This document shows positions 22,945-34,658 of a DNA stretch of 64,000 nt, one piece after another (position 1 is the stretch's first letter; every line of letters starts with the position of its first letter). The stretch lies in assembly GCA_028564925.1 (NCBI GenBank), contig CM053032.1:122717490-122781489 (forward strand), written 5' to 3'. This DNA comes from Lithobates sylvaticus. Its lineage: Eukaryota > Chordata > Amphibia > Anura > Ranidae. The translations under genes and the position numbers were made by a program. The notes beneath the pieces were generated by a model, which had not been told where the DNA came from, searched no databases, and worked only from the letters and a program-made list of their open reading frames with translations.

Positions 22945-24840
22945 GCCTTGCAGCTGGAGACTTTCAGTAAATTTAAGTCTCCCTGGATGGCCCCAGGTAA
23001 GCCACGTGCTGTAAAAGCACAGACTGTTACCCCCTGCGTCTCTCCCACTTCAATGGCAGCAAAGACAGCAGGAAAGTCGGTAGTAAAGTCCCCCCAAGTT
23101 GGAATATCAGCAGAGACTAAGACAACAGTAGACAAAGAGGTAGAGCTGGTTCTACAGGACAGAGCAATCGATACAGAAAGCAGCATAGTCAGTGTTTATC
23201 TGGTGCTCCAGATGGAGTAATCCTTAGGGGTATAGTCTGTGGCTGTAATAGCTGGATGGTGATGTATCCATAGAAAGGGGTATTAAGAGTTAAAAAGGAA
23301 GGCAGCCATTCTTCAGAGTGTGTCCAGAACTCTGCAATACATGTAAGGAAAAAACAGGGAGGGGGAGGCGCCGATCTAAGTGTAGTATTAAAATGATGAC
23401 TTTATTAGGATAAGATTAAAAACACTTACACGATGATGGAATGGATCACAGTGTTTCTCCAGGAGCAAAGGAACCAGGAAGCTCCACACTGACCAACATG
23501 GACTGTGGAACAGGAAGTGATGTCACCAGTGTCTGAATGGACCTTGGCAGGGCTGGAAACTTGTTAATCAAGGCTGCAGTGGTGAAAGGTTACACGCTCG
23601 GAGCTGGCTGCCCCTTCTATTAGCCAGTGGAGGACAGCTATATATACACAATGGAGAGCATGTGGGTGTGGTCGTGGAACTAGAACTTCCAGCAGACCAA
23701 TCAGTAACCAATTTTGGGAAAAATAAATTATAGCAAAGGGCAAGGTGAAGCAGGGGTTAACAGTCTCGGATTGACAAAAAAAATTAAAATAATTAAAAAC
23801 TGATACATATGGCAATATTTGAAGCATAATTGTCTTCTATATGTATAAAAGCCTATTGAAGAGGTTAACAGTGTGTGAAGTGCCAGGCAAGTAAAATAGA
23901 AAAAAAGGGGGGGGGGGGGGTTAGTATGCATGTAAACATGCAGAGGTGATGGAGGGGGAACAGGCTGTAGTGTAAAGAATTAATAATAATAATGAACAGT
24001 AATGATAAAGTTGGCGAGGTGTTCCCCCTAATTGGTATACAAGGGATGTATATGTGTAGGTCCAATCAGACACCGGTGACATCACTTCCTGTTTCACGGT
24101 CCATGCTGGTCAGTGTGGAGCTTCCTGGTTCCTTTGCTCCTGGAGAAACACTGTGATCCATTCCAGCCAGCTGCTCAATCCTTTCCAGCTATCTGGAACA
24201 AATGTGGGACCTACAGAGACATGGGGAATGCCAGGACTGCACTTTACTTTGACGAGCATGCATCTTCTATCATCTTGTAAGTGTTTTTAATCGTATCCTA
24301 TTAAAGTTATCATTTTAATACTACACTCAGGTTCGGCACCTCCCCTTCCCTGTTTTTTCCCTACAATCGATACAGAAATCCATTTGAGGAGAAATAATAT
24401 CTGGATCATAGGATTGCCAGAACGAGTGGAAGGAGATAATCTAACTGAACTTTCAGAGAAATTATTGATAAATATACTAGGCCTTACAGATATGTCTGTA
24501 ACATTTGTGGTTGAAAGAGCACACAGAATTTCTTTTCGATCACCAAAGCCAGCGCCCCCCCTCGTCCGTTTTGTTTATGTTTACTGATCGAGACTTATAT
24601 TGTCAGCAGCCAGGACAAGGGCAGACTTACAATATGAAAATGCCAAATTACTTTTTTTTCTGGATTACCCCCCAAAATACAGTAACAGAGAAAAGCCTAT
24701 ATGGAAGTGCAGAAAAGATTGAGAGAAAAGGGGATAAAATTCAGTCTTTTATATCCTAGAAAACTGCAGGTGATGGATGGAACATACACCCGCTTTTTTG
24801 AGACACCAACGGCTGCAGTAGAATGGTTGGACACTAGATA
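22945..24840 (+). pseudogene. L1 ORF1, interrupted
   Basis: ORF1 encodes the RNA-binding chaperone of L1-type LINEs. The first part (22945-23164) reads FSKFKSPWMAPGKPRAVKAQ and on to the junction. It resumes at 24364 with an RRM-like segment RRNNIWIIGLPERVEGDNL, then FVVERAHRISF and, after frame breaks, relics of the C-terminal domain (LQVMDGTYTRFFETPTAAVE in another frame). The break is a PLE-like insertion with a 15-bp duplication of the ORF1 sequence CAATCGATACAGAAA. Several frameshifts mark it as dead. Confidence 0.75.
23180..24363. mobile_element. PLE-like inverted unit, copy 2, with 15-bp target duplication
   Basis: CAATCGATACAGAAA is present perfectly at 23165-23179 and 24364-24378, so this block is one insertion into the L1 ORF1. 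Inside, arms at 23343-23530 and 24068-24363 are inverted copies (AAAAAACAGGGAGGGGGAGG in reversed form). About 160 bp on the left lie outside the arms. The right arm carries TATTAAAG/AATAAAG and a TTTTAATACTACACT tail, like a 3' end. There is no coding frame. A retrotransposition origin is inferred from the long, exact duplication. Confidence 0.65.
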
Positions 24841-24849
24841 AATAGATCC

Positions 24850-25734
24850 CTCACAATTTTGGGAAAGGAAAATCATTAACTTATTTGTTTTTTCCTTTTT
24901 CTTTCTCTTTTCTTCCAACCCTTTTTTCCCTGTTTTCTGCCTGCCCCTCCTCCCCCTTTTCCCCCTTTTTTACTTTCTTTCTCTTTCCCCCTTTTTAGGG
25001 GGTGGGGAGGGAGGGGTGTGGGAGTGGAAAGATTACATATATATAAATATATAAGGACACAAGTTATTCATATTTATAACAGCAGAGCATTTTATAATAG
25101 CACATGCAGTGATAAAAAAGTAAAGTATATGGTGGAAAGTATAAATGGTGGAAATTAGTGATCATGAGAGTGATGGGAACGGGAGGGAAGGATGGAGGGT
25201 GTTTTCCTTTCTCCTTCTATTCCTCCCCTGTCTCTCTCCCCCCTTTTTTTTGGAAGAGGGATATAGGGAGGTGTGTATATGGGAGTGTATGATTATAATT
25301 TAAAATAATAACAATAGAAATTAATACAAGATGTTTGGTGTGTAGATAAAATTTAGATTCAAATGCGTCTCTTGGGTTAAATTATCTATTAGAGAGCCCG
25401 ACTCACAAATTGGGTGGAAGGATTGTTGCGGTACAGTTTGGGGGTTGTTTTGTGTGGAGTAGTTACGGGGTATAGTACAGAACCTATAGTCAGTGAGGTC
25501 AAGGGTAGGGGAAAGGTCCTTTTTGCTCCCACCCATAGATGGATGGGATTGTAGATTAGGGAGGAAAGTGAGAATGTATAGGGTGGGATGGGAGGGGGGA
25601 AGAAAGGGAGGTGCAGAGGTGTGGTGTATAAGGGTTCAGGGATGGTGTGGTTTTGTTGCCCCGTTGATGTTTGCTTTAGGAGCCATATGGCTCAAGATAC
25701 TGCGGAGATGTCCATTTGTTCCATTGTGCAAGCA
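24850..25734 (+). other. L1 spacer between ORF1 and ORF2
   Basis: Low-complexity pyrimidine and GGGAGG-type runs, for example 24890-25020 and 25195-25250. The short frames here have no family resemblance. Confidence 0.5.
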
Positions 25735-26324
25735 TGCTGCCAGGTGAAAACAATTGCTATTCTATAATATTCTGGAATGTCCGAGGTCTAAATTCTGGGT
25801 TTAAAAGAGCATTGATGTTCCAATATGTAAGAAAATATAACCCCCAGTTGATTTTACTTCAAGAGACACATCTAGTGGGAGGGAAACTAGCAAGGATGTG
25901 GGAGGGAAAAAAAGCATGGATTCAAAAAGCAAATCACGCTACTTACTCTTCCTATGCGAGAGGGGTTTCAGTGCTAAAAAATTTTTTCCGGCCTAATAGA
26001 GAAGGCATATACAGATATGCAGGGAAAATATGTTATTTTAGTATACACGCTGGGACAACAAAGGTATATTATAGTGGCAATATAAATTCCACTCCCCTCC
26101 TCTTTGGGAATATTAAATGAAATATTAGAGAAAATTATCCAACATTTTCCAGAAAAATTATTGTTTATTGGAGATTTTAATTCTGTTTTATCTCCAGAAT
26201 TAGAAACCTCCCAAGCAGTATTCAGCTGATTTATATAACTGGGCCCAGGCGACAGGTATAATAGAAACTTGGAGATGGAGAAATCCAAAGAAAATTATGC
26301 AATTATAGATGTTTGTTTATACAC

Positions 26325-27423
26325 ATATATAGAGATAATTGTGTGATAATTATCCGCATAGATATATGCTGGGCATGTGAATAATTGATACTTATACATT
26401 TTTATAATAATAATTTTTTATAAATCCTTTATACTCTCCTTGGTTAAAACAATGGAGAACTATATTTAAATCAATTGTCACAGTAATACTACTATACTAA
26501 CTACGGTATATTTATTTTTACATTTCTATCATCAAATAGTTTTGTTTTTCCATGTTACCCAAATTAAATATATGGATAAATATAACTATATTAGCAACTC
26601 ATTACTATATTATATACAGATTATATCCAATTCAGGGCAAGAAAAATACTTTAAAAATCTGTTCTTTGAAGATACGCTAAGGCAACTAACTTGCTGTTCC
26701 CCGCTCCTATGAAAACTCTCCCTATCAGGGAATGTAAGTAATAACAAATTTTAGGTAATTTAATTCCTTTTATGACCCTCTCTATTTTCTTGGTATTATA
26801 TTGCACCCGTTCCCATGATGCACCCCCCTTCCCTCCCTTATTTTTTTCTCTTTTTTCTCTTATTTCTCTCTTTTTCTCCCTCTTTTTTTCTTCCTCCCCC
26901 TTTCTCTTCCCCCCCTCTTTTCTCTTTTCTTCTTTTTTCCCTTTTTTTCTTTGCCCCTTCCCTTCTATGCCACGATATCGGACTTCCTCTTGATCATGAT
27001 CTTTGTAAGCACAGGCCACATATAATAATACTAAAATAGTACACCTGATTCGTGTGTATATATATTTAATGTTTGATGTATTGTTTATTGTATATATCTC
27101 TCTTTTTCTATTCCTAGAAAATATAGAAAGATCTTGAAGAAGCGTTACACGACGCGTAACATGTAGGGCAACCAAGTACAAGCTCTTTATGACAACACTG
27201 CTTCCATATGGTTCATAATTAATTGTTGAATATCACTTTTATATGCTGAAATCTGAACAGCAATATTCGAATTTTAGTGGCTAAATGATCCATATTGTTG
27301 CTATTATAGCAAAACTGTCTATTGGCTTGTAGCATTTTCTATATTGTTTGCAGATTCCAATATCTGTTTATTGTATTGAGTAAACTGTATATTTATGTTT
27401 TTAATAAATTTTATTAATTTAGA
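26325..27423 (+). mobile_element. PLE-like unit without coding frame
   Basis: AT-rich insert in ORF2 with a pyrimidine tract (26820-26950). Near its 3' side, at about 27136, lies GAAGAAGCGTTACACGACGC, a variant of the GAAACGCGT-type motif. It ends with TTTTTAATAAATTTTATTAA. The 176-residue minus-strand frame over the pyrimidine tract is Lys/Arg/Glu-rich only because of base composition. Assignment to PLE is inference. Confidence 0.45.
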
Positions 27424-27438
27424 TTGTACGCCTAAAAA

Positions 27439-28646
27439 TAATATAAAAGAAAAAATGTGCAGCGCAAAAAGTGAAATTAAGATAAAATAACATAACATAA
27501 AAGTTCATATCCAACAAATGATGCAAAGTGATGTGGATGAGAACACCCAGTGACTGTCAATCATCAATCGAATATTGCAGTGATAAATCCTCCACCATAC
27601 GAATAAAATACTCTTACCAAATGTGATAAGTAAAAACGCATGGACCCAATGAGGGATAAAACGTGAGACACGATCTGGCCAATCCGAGACTCAATCTGGA
27701 GCTGTATGCTGATCAGGAACGATCCAAGATGTCCTTAGGTTGAAGATGCAGCTTCAAACAGGATGTAGTCATACAAGTGTGATGCCCAGAAAGAAGAGAG
27801 GAATGCGATCTAAGTGCACACTGTCATCTTCATTTATTTAAAAAATGTAGCAAAATTAAACAGGAACATGCTCTCATAAGAGCAGCGCACTGAAAGTGTA
27901 TACTAGAAATAGCCAGTCTCTGAAGCTCCAAGAGCACAAAGAGATACACTGAAGCGCAATGGAAATAAACAAAAAAGATTTGCCAAAAACAGACAAAAAA
28001 CGTTGTAGTTGCACACAGCACGGTGTGCAGCCACTGTATGCAGTGATGAGAGGCGGGTGACGCGGTAACTCCTCCCCCGTACGTACGTTACGTCTCCAGG
28101 ACTTCGTCTTATGAGAGCATGTTCCTGTTTAATTTTGCTACATTTTTTAAATAAATGAAGATGACAGTGTGCACTTAGATCGCATTCCTCTCTTCTTTCT
28201 GGGCATCACACTTGTATGACTACATCCTGTTTGAAGCTGCATCTTCAACCTAAGGACATCTTGGATCGTTCCTGATCAGCATACAGCTCCAGATTGAGTC
28301 TCGGATTGGCCAGATCGGTGTCTCACGTTTTATCCCTCATTGGGTCCATGCGTTTTTACTTATCACATTTGGTAAGAGTATTTTATTCGTATGGTGGAGG
28401 ATTTATCACTGCAATATTCGATTGATGATTGACAGTCACTGGGTGTTCTCATCCACATCACTTTGCATCATTTGTTGGATATGAACTTTTATGTTATGTT
28501 ATTTTATCTTAATTTCACTTTTTGCGCTGCACATTTTTTCTTTTATATTACACTGTGAGGGATTTTGTGGTTTACCTTTTTGTGTTCAGCTTGCATTTGT
28601 TAGTTTTAATTAATTTCAGGTTTGCGCTGATTGTTCCTTATATAAT
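27439..28646. mobile_element. PLE-like inverted unit, copy 3, with 15-bp target duplication
   Basis: TTGTACGCCTAAAAA is repeated exactly at 27424-27438 and 28647-28661. Arms of about 450 bp (about 27440-27900 and 28100-28555) are near-perfect inverted copies, sharing GATGACAGTGTGCACTTAGA. About 90 bp outside the right arm end in GCGCTGATTGTTCCTTATAT. No coding frame. The loop holds GTACGTACGTTACGTCTCCA. The same architecture as copy 2 points to one mechanism. Confidence 0.7.
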
Positions 28647-31411
28647 TTGTACGCCTAAAAAGTCCATCATTCTCAACACAAACTAGTTGATATTCTTTCA
28701 AAAAGAGTATATTCCTGGTTTTACACTTCTTATAAAACCTCATCTTGAATAGACTTAGCCTTTGCAGATCTGACATTAGTAGCGGATACTGGACCACTCT
28801 TCTTTGTTTCTGTCAATAAGTACCCCTGCCCAGAAAAATGCATCAATGTGGCGATTGTCTCCCCAGTGGATGTTATACCCAGAGATAGTGGAAAAATGTC
28901 ATCAATGGTAGTGGAATACTGGGAAAATAATGTTGGATCATCTTCATTGAACACTGTCTGGGATACCTTCAAAGCATATGTGCGAGGGCAATACATTTCA
29001 AATATTGCAGCAGTTTACAAGAAACAGAAGGATAAGATACAGATACTACAAATGCAGATAGAATTACAGAAGGAAAAGTATAGTCGAGATTCTAGTATTA
29101 TTAATTTTGATATAATGATGGCAGCGCAAAGGATCTACATTTGAATATGACAGAAATAACTAGGACAGAACTATATAAAAATAGACAAAAACATTTTGAA
29201 CAAGGGGATAAAAGTGGAAGTTTTTGGCAAGGTTGATGCAGCAGGAACATTAAGTTACAATTATATCAGAAATGAGGACTCCAGAGGGAGAAACGGTGGT
29301 TGAACCTGAGGAGATTTTGGAGACTTTTAAGGGGTTCTATGGCTCTCTGTACACCACTTTTTTTCAGCTATATAGAGGAACAAGGCAGGGCTGCCCTCTC
29401 TCTCTGGTCCTCTTCCCTATAGCAATTGAGCCTGTGGCAGAGGCTCTCCAGACTTCCCCAGACATTCTGGGACTATGGGGGGGGGGGGCTGGAGGAGAGG
29501 GTAGCTCTGTATGCTGAAGATATGCTGTTGTTCCTCGGCGATGCTGACCCATCGCTACAAGGGGCTCTAAAACTATTAAATACCTATTCACTATTTACAG
29601 GACTTAAGGTAAATTGGGGTAAATCCCTACTATTTGTCATTGACCAAGGAGCAAAGGATACAGCAGCTATAAACTTGCCACTGCAATGGGTAGCAGAATT
29701 CAAATATCTCGGTATAATAATCTCACGACAGGCTGAAGATTTTCTTATGTTAAATATAAATCCAGTAGGACAGGAATTTAAGAAAAAACTAAAGGTATGG
29801 TAGGCTTTGCTCCTGTCATTGCTAATTTTTTTTTAATAAAGATGAAGATTCTTCCTAAATTTTTATACTTGTTCAGAAATTCACCACAATGGGTGCCAAA
29901 ATAATTCATTGTATAATTACACAGTATTTTTTCCTCATTTTCCTCAATTACCCTGAATTAAACTGACTACACTTATGCGTCTGTTGGCCGAAGGGGGACT
30001 GGCTTTCCCAGACTTTTATAAATATTATTTAGCAGCACAGATGGTAATGGTAGGCGAATGGTTAGATCCAGACAAACACAATCCCTCTACAATGCTAGAG
30101 GCAGCAGTGGTACACTCTATTGAAGCACTTCAGGCATTACCGTTTCAAGGGTTGAAATCTGTGTATGATCTAACCCCTCCGATGATAACAACTATAAAGG
30201 CATGGAGAGCTTAGTTTAGTGGGGGAAAAACATTTCAAGTAGATTATATCTCCAAATACTCCATTGTGGAGGAATCCTTAGTTGCTCCATTTAGATTCTA
30301 TACAAGATCCAGGAGCGTGGACCAACTTTAGGGTCAAAAAGATATCTCAGGTAGTGCAGGGGAAAACAATGATATCATTCTCAGGAATAAAGGAATGCTG
30401 GAATATTCCAGGAAGTTATGTTTTCAGACATATGTAGCTCACCCATGCATTGTCTGCCCAATTCCCTCAGAGCCTCCCACGATTGGTAGAATCAGGATTA
30501 GAACAAATAGTTAGGAGACTGGAAAGGAAACTGATTTCAACTTTATATACTTATCTAGTGAAAACTGCATTACCAGACATAAGTAAGTTCTGTGCATGTT
30601 GGATGAGGGACGCTCCAAAATTAGAGGAGTTGAATTGGGAGGAGATATGGGGATTTCCATTTCAGATACTAGTCATGCCGAGATAAATTTATAGGATTCA
30701 AGATAACTCATAGAATCTATTATACACCCCATAGACTACATAGAATGTCCATATTGAACCCCCAGAACTGTTGGAGGTGTGGGTGTGTTCCAGGAGATTT
30801 CATTCATATATTTTGGTCTTGCCCTGCGGTAGTGGTATTTTGGAGGGAGGTTGTAGGGGTAATTGCTACATTTACACCAATTGTTCTGGAACAAGACATA
30901 GAAATTTGTCTTCTGGGACTGGTGGGGAATAACATCTCTGTAGTAAAGAGAACACAAGTAAGTCTGTTGCTTTTTTATGCGAGGAAGGCAATAGTACTGA
31001 ATTGGAAAAAAGCAGAAGCTCCCTCATTAGCCTTTTGGAAGTATCTAGTTAATCATAATTTGCCATTATATAGGGAAACATATTGTAACAGAGGATGTGG
31101 GGAAAAATATGAGAAAGTATGGGCAAGTTAGATAGCAGAACCCAGAACGGCCTCTGGGCAACCTAAAGGGTAAACAGCTGGAATAGCAAGAAGAAAAGTA
31201 GTGAGACGTCTGATAGGAAAAGCTAAGGAATATAACAAACCACACCATCAATATAAGGGCTCAAGGGGAAGAATGAATGTTTTTATTATTGTAATTATTA
31301 TCAATGAAATTATGTGAAAGGTCCTGCAAGAGTGGATAAGTTGAAGATAAAGTATATGTTAATATTTTTCTATTGGAAAATTAATAAAGAGATTTATATA
31401 TTTTAAAAAAG

Positions 31412-31510
31412 TAAGGGTCCCAACACTGAACCTTGGGGTACACCCCTGATAACCTTAGACCATTCAGAGTATGAATCATTAAATCATGAATCATTAACCA
31501 CTACTCTCTG
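31412..31510 (-). mobile_element. CR1-like fragment, right side of the L1 insertion
   Basis: CTGAACCTTGGGGTACACC and the following bases match the CR1 at 39808-39890, and fit as the continuation of the CR1 that stops at 22532. Confidence 0.7.
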
Positions 31511-31527
31511 AATAAATAGTTAAATAG

Positions 31528-32800
31528 TAAGCGAGGTTGAAAAAAGACACAAGTCCATCAAGTTCAACCTGTGTGTGATTATATGTCAGTATTTTTCTTT
31601 CAGAAATGTCAGTATTACATTGTATATCCATGTATGCTGCGGTTGTTCAGGTGTTTATCTAATAGTTTTTGAAACTATCGATGCCCCCCCGCTGAAACCA
31701 CCACCTGTGGAAGGGAATTCCACATCCTTGCCACTCTTAAGCCCTGTACACACGATCGGACATTCAGACAACAAAACCGTGGATTTTTTTCCGAAGGATG
31801 TTGGCTCAAACTTGTCTTGCATACACACGGTCACACAAATGTTGTCAGAAATTCCAAATGTCAAGAATGCGGTGACGTACAACACGTACGACGAGCCGAG
31901 AAAAATTAAGTTCAATAGCCAGTGTGGCTCTTCTGCTTGATTCCCAGCAGGCGTGGACTTTTGTGAGTCGGACTTATGTACACACGATCGGAATTTCCGA
32001 CAACAAGTTTTGTTGTCGGAAAATTTGAGAACCTGCTCTTAAACATTTGTTCGTGAAAATTTAGACAACAAATGTCCGATGGATTATACACACGGTTGGA
32101 ATTTCCGACAACAAGCTCACATCGAACATTTCCCGTCTGAAAATCCAATCGTGTGTATGGCCCATGACGGTAAAGAACCCTCTACACAGTTTAAGGTTAA
32201 ACCTCTTCTCTTCTAATTTTAATGAGTGGCCACGTGTCTTGTTAAACTTCCTCCAGCGAAAAAGTTTTATCCCTATTGTGGGGTCACCAGTATGGTATTT
32301 GTAAATGGAAATCATATCCCCTCTTAAGCGCCTCTTCTCCAGAGAGAATAAGTTCAGTGCTCGCAACCTTTCTTCATAATTAATATCCTCCAGACCCTTT
32401 ATTAGCTTCTTTGTACTCGCTCCATTTCCAGTACATCCTTCTTGAGGACTGGTGCCCAGAACTGGACAGCATACTCCAGGTGTGGCCGGACCAAAGTCTT
32501 GTAGAGTGGGAGAATTATCACTTTATCCCTGGAGTTAATCCCCTTTGTAATGCATGCCAATATTCTGTTTGCTTTGTTAGCAGCAGCTTGGCATTGCATG
32601 CTATTGCTGAGCCTATCATCTACTAGGACCCCCAGGTCCTTTTCTATCCTAGATTCCCCCAGAGATTCGCCCCCCCAGTGTATAGATTGCATTCGTATTT
32701 TGGCCACCCAAATGCATTATTTTAAATTTTTCTTCATTAAACCTCATTTGCCATGTAGTTGTCCACCCCATTAATTTGTTCAGCGTATATAGCGTATACA
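31528..32800 (-). mobile_element. CR1-like LINE with MITE insertion
   Basis: Starts with the reversed CR1 tail. Minus-strand frames at 32402-32707 encode IEKDLGVLVDDRLSNSMQCQ and then LPLYKTLVRPHLEYAVQFWA. The frame at 32061-32366 encodes NLFSLEKRRLRGDMISIYKY, the RT C-terminal end. A MITE splits the 3' untranslated part (31741-32162). 5' truncated at about 32800. Confidence 0.85.
31741..32162. mobile_element. MITE of the CCCTGTACACACGATCGG type, inside CR1
   Basis: The ends are GCCCTGTACACACGATCGG and, reversed, GGGCCATACACACGATTGG. TTAA precedes the left end (31737-31740); the right copy is degraded. Related in style to, but distinct from, the 1238 and 49631 copies. Contains ACAACAAGTTTTGTTGTC palindromes. 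Confidence 0.75.
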
Positions 32801-32833
32801 ATTGCGACACAAGTCATATTGTAATTGAATATT

Positions 32834-33278
32834 ATTAAAAATGACCTTTCCTTTTCAATCTGCAGCCACTGTAATTTTCTAAATATGCAACGCAATATGG
32901 CTAGCTGGAGGTGTAGAAACATAATTTCCTGCCTGTGTGATTGGCTCACAGATTTTCCCAGAAGTCTGCACCAAGATACAAGTCAGAATTCAGGCATCCC
33001 CTGCAACAAAAATTACATTTTTGGTGAGATACTTCCAATAGGAACACATCTAAAGGAATGCAGACCCTGCAGCTTTCCTCATTAGTGCTCTGTAGTTGCT
33101 GCAGCTGATTGATAATTATGAAACCACTCCCATTAGACTCACTTAGCACAGGGGCACAGAGGAACAAACTGTAATTTCTTCAGAATAACAAAAGGTAGAA
33201 ATCTGCAACAAAGTTTGTTAAAATCCTTGTAATGAACATAGATCACTTTTTCTCAACAAAAGTGGAGTTACACTTTAA
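32834..33278. mobile_element. candidate TTAA MITE
   Basis: The right end, reversed, reads TTAAAGTGTAACTCCACTTT, like known TTAAAG MITE ends elsewhere in this window. The left TTAA at 32834 is only a weak match, so the left border is uncertain. Confidence 0.4.
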
Positions 33279-34658
33279 GTGTTTTTTTTTATATTTCCAG
33301 TATGAGCTTGTTGCTTACAGCTAACATTAAGGTTAGGTTCACACTATTGTGAATTGGATGCGGGCCCTGTGGGTCCTTTGGTCCGTTTCAGGTCTGAATT
33401 CATCCCAAAATTTGCGCTGAAATTGGACCTGAAGCGGTGAACCAGGACGCACAGGACCCCTGCTGTGTGCTGCATCGGCATGCAGTGTCAACCGATTCTG
33501 AATGAAATCATGTTATGGTCACTGCTACACAGATCTTTTATATTGTAGCCCTGTTATAGGGGGGGGGGGGGGGGGGTCATATGAAGTTGCCCACACAGGC
33601 TATGGCTCTAACCTACAGGTAACCAAATGAGCCAGAGTGGACTATGAATATACAATTGCCAGTGCCTCCACCTAGAACAGGGCTTCAGCATATGTAGAGA
33701 TGATCCCTTTCAAGGACAATAACCAGTAACTCACACAAAATAACTGACAGCAGTAGTACTAATACACCCAGTATAGATTTCTAAGAGTAAAGATATGCAG
33801 ACATACCAGCAGGTGATTAGTGTAACTTTATATATGATAAAGTGATGGCATTACATACAACCATGGCAATAACAGGAAGAATGTACATATATCTGAGAAG
33901 AACAGTGTATATATGTATCTCTATATCCATATATATAACTAAAGGCCTTTAACACCAATATCTCTAATTAGGCACTGTGGCACAGTTCAGTTGCAGGTGC
34001 CCCTGATGAGCTGACTTGCACGGCGTAACACAATCCAGCTTGAGAGGACGAGCGCTGATGCATCTTTGGAGCGGTGGCTTCCTGGGGACACTTGTACAGA
34101 CGAACACACTGATGGCGAAGAAGTCTGAAATGCACCACCTGCAAGGCAAATCAGGCCTATCTAGCCTATCTCATGGTCCCTAACCTAACTATAGGTTGTC
34201 TATTCTACTGGGCCTCTACCTATCTAAATGGCCATCAGAAGCCTATCCTGTCGCTACCCTGAGCTGTTTACCGTTCTCTAGGCTAATCCTAGCTAGGAAC
34301 CCCCCAGACCAAAAAGGGACAATGTTGCTTTAAATAATGAAGTGGCAGTTATACACTTCAACACAAACTAGTCACTTGATAGGTTATAATCAAATGGGCT
34401 TTGCTCTCATACACTTGAGAATAGCCCAGGTATATTGCAGTAAGCAAATAGAAAGTTTCAGAGAAGCCTCTAACAGATATCTCTACCCACACAGGAGTGC
34501 TCACACAGGAGTGACAGTAATATAACAAACAGTGAGCTACACAGTGCAATTGCATATTGTCCCTTTTCAGTCTGGATGGATGAATACAGCACAAAATCAG
34601 CCTCCAGCACCCCCTGGCTTGCAAAGCATGTGGCTGGCCACTCTCTTCTTCACTTCCT
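33279..34658. other. intergenic with MITE fragment and G-run
   Basis: Apart from the MITE fragment at 33331-33480 and an 18-base G-run near 33559-33577, nothing is recognised. Confidence 0.5.
33331..33480. mobile_element. one-ended MITE (GGCTGGGTTCACAC family)
   Basis: GGTTAGGTTCACACTATTGT and TTTGGTCCGTTTCAGGTC match the complete copy at 15244-15381. The right terminal repeat is not found. Confidence 0.6.

Larger units (their letters stand above)
25735..31135 (+). pseudogene. L1 ORF2 (endonuclease, reverse transcriptase), interrupted
   Basis: The endonuclease starts near 25743 with SIIFWNVRGLNSGFKRALMF and LILLQETHLVGG (the catalytic Glu of QETH), then FIGDFNS-like and AIIDVCLYT blocks to about 26324. 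After 2.3 kb of insertions it resumes at 28647 with a degraded SRIDYI block. The linker domain follows (TVWDTFKAYVRGQYIS), then EPEEILETFKGFYGSLY. The RT has lost its middle: SLYTT is followed directly by QLYRGTRQGCPLSLVLFPIA. A C-terminal zinc-knuckle-like CWRCGCVPGDFIHIFWSCP lies at 30767-30827. The last frame stops at 31131. It is clearly inactive. Confidence 0.85.
22533..31411 (+). mobile_element. L1/Tx1-type LINE, long but broken, with nested insertions
   Basis: The order is 5' leader (from about 22533), ORF1 (about 22945-24840), a pyrimidine-rich spacer, ORF2 (about 25735-31135) and a 3' leader ending in AATTAATAAAGAGATTTATA and an A-run. Without the PLE-like insertions at 23180-24363 and 26325-28646 the element is about 5.4 kb. 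It is not 5' truncated as most LINE copies are. About 450 bp of the reverse transcriptase are deleted and both frames carry many stops. It sits inside a CR1 copy. Confidence 0.8.

Noticed and set aside
22497-23014. Overlapping frames of 116-119 residues on both strands near the L1 start
   Set aside because: They fall in the GC-rich L1 leader; there is no family resemblance and they overlap on opposite strands.
26651-27181. 176-residue Lys/Arg/Glu-rich minus-strand frame
   Set aside because: It covers a pyrimidine-rich tract; composition explains it and no motif is present.
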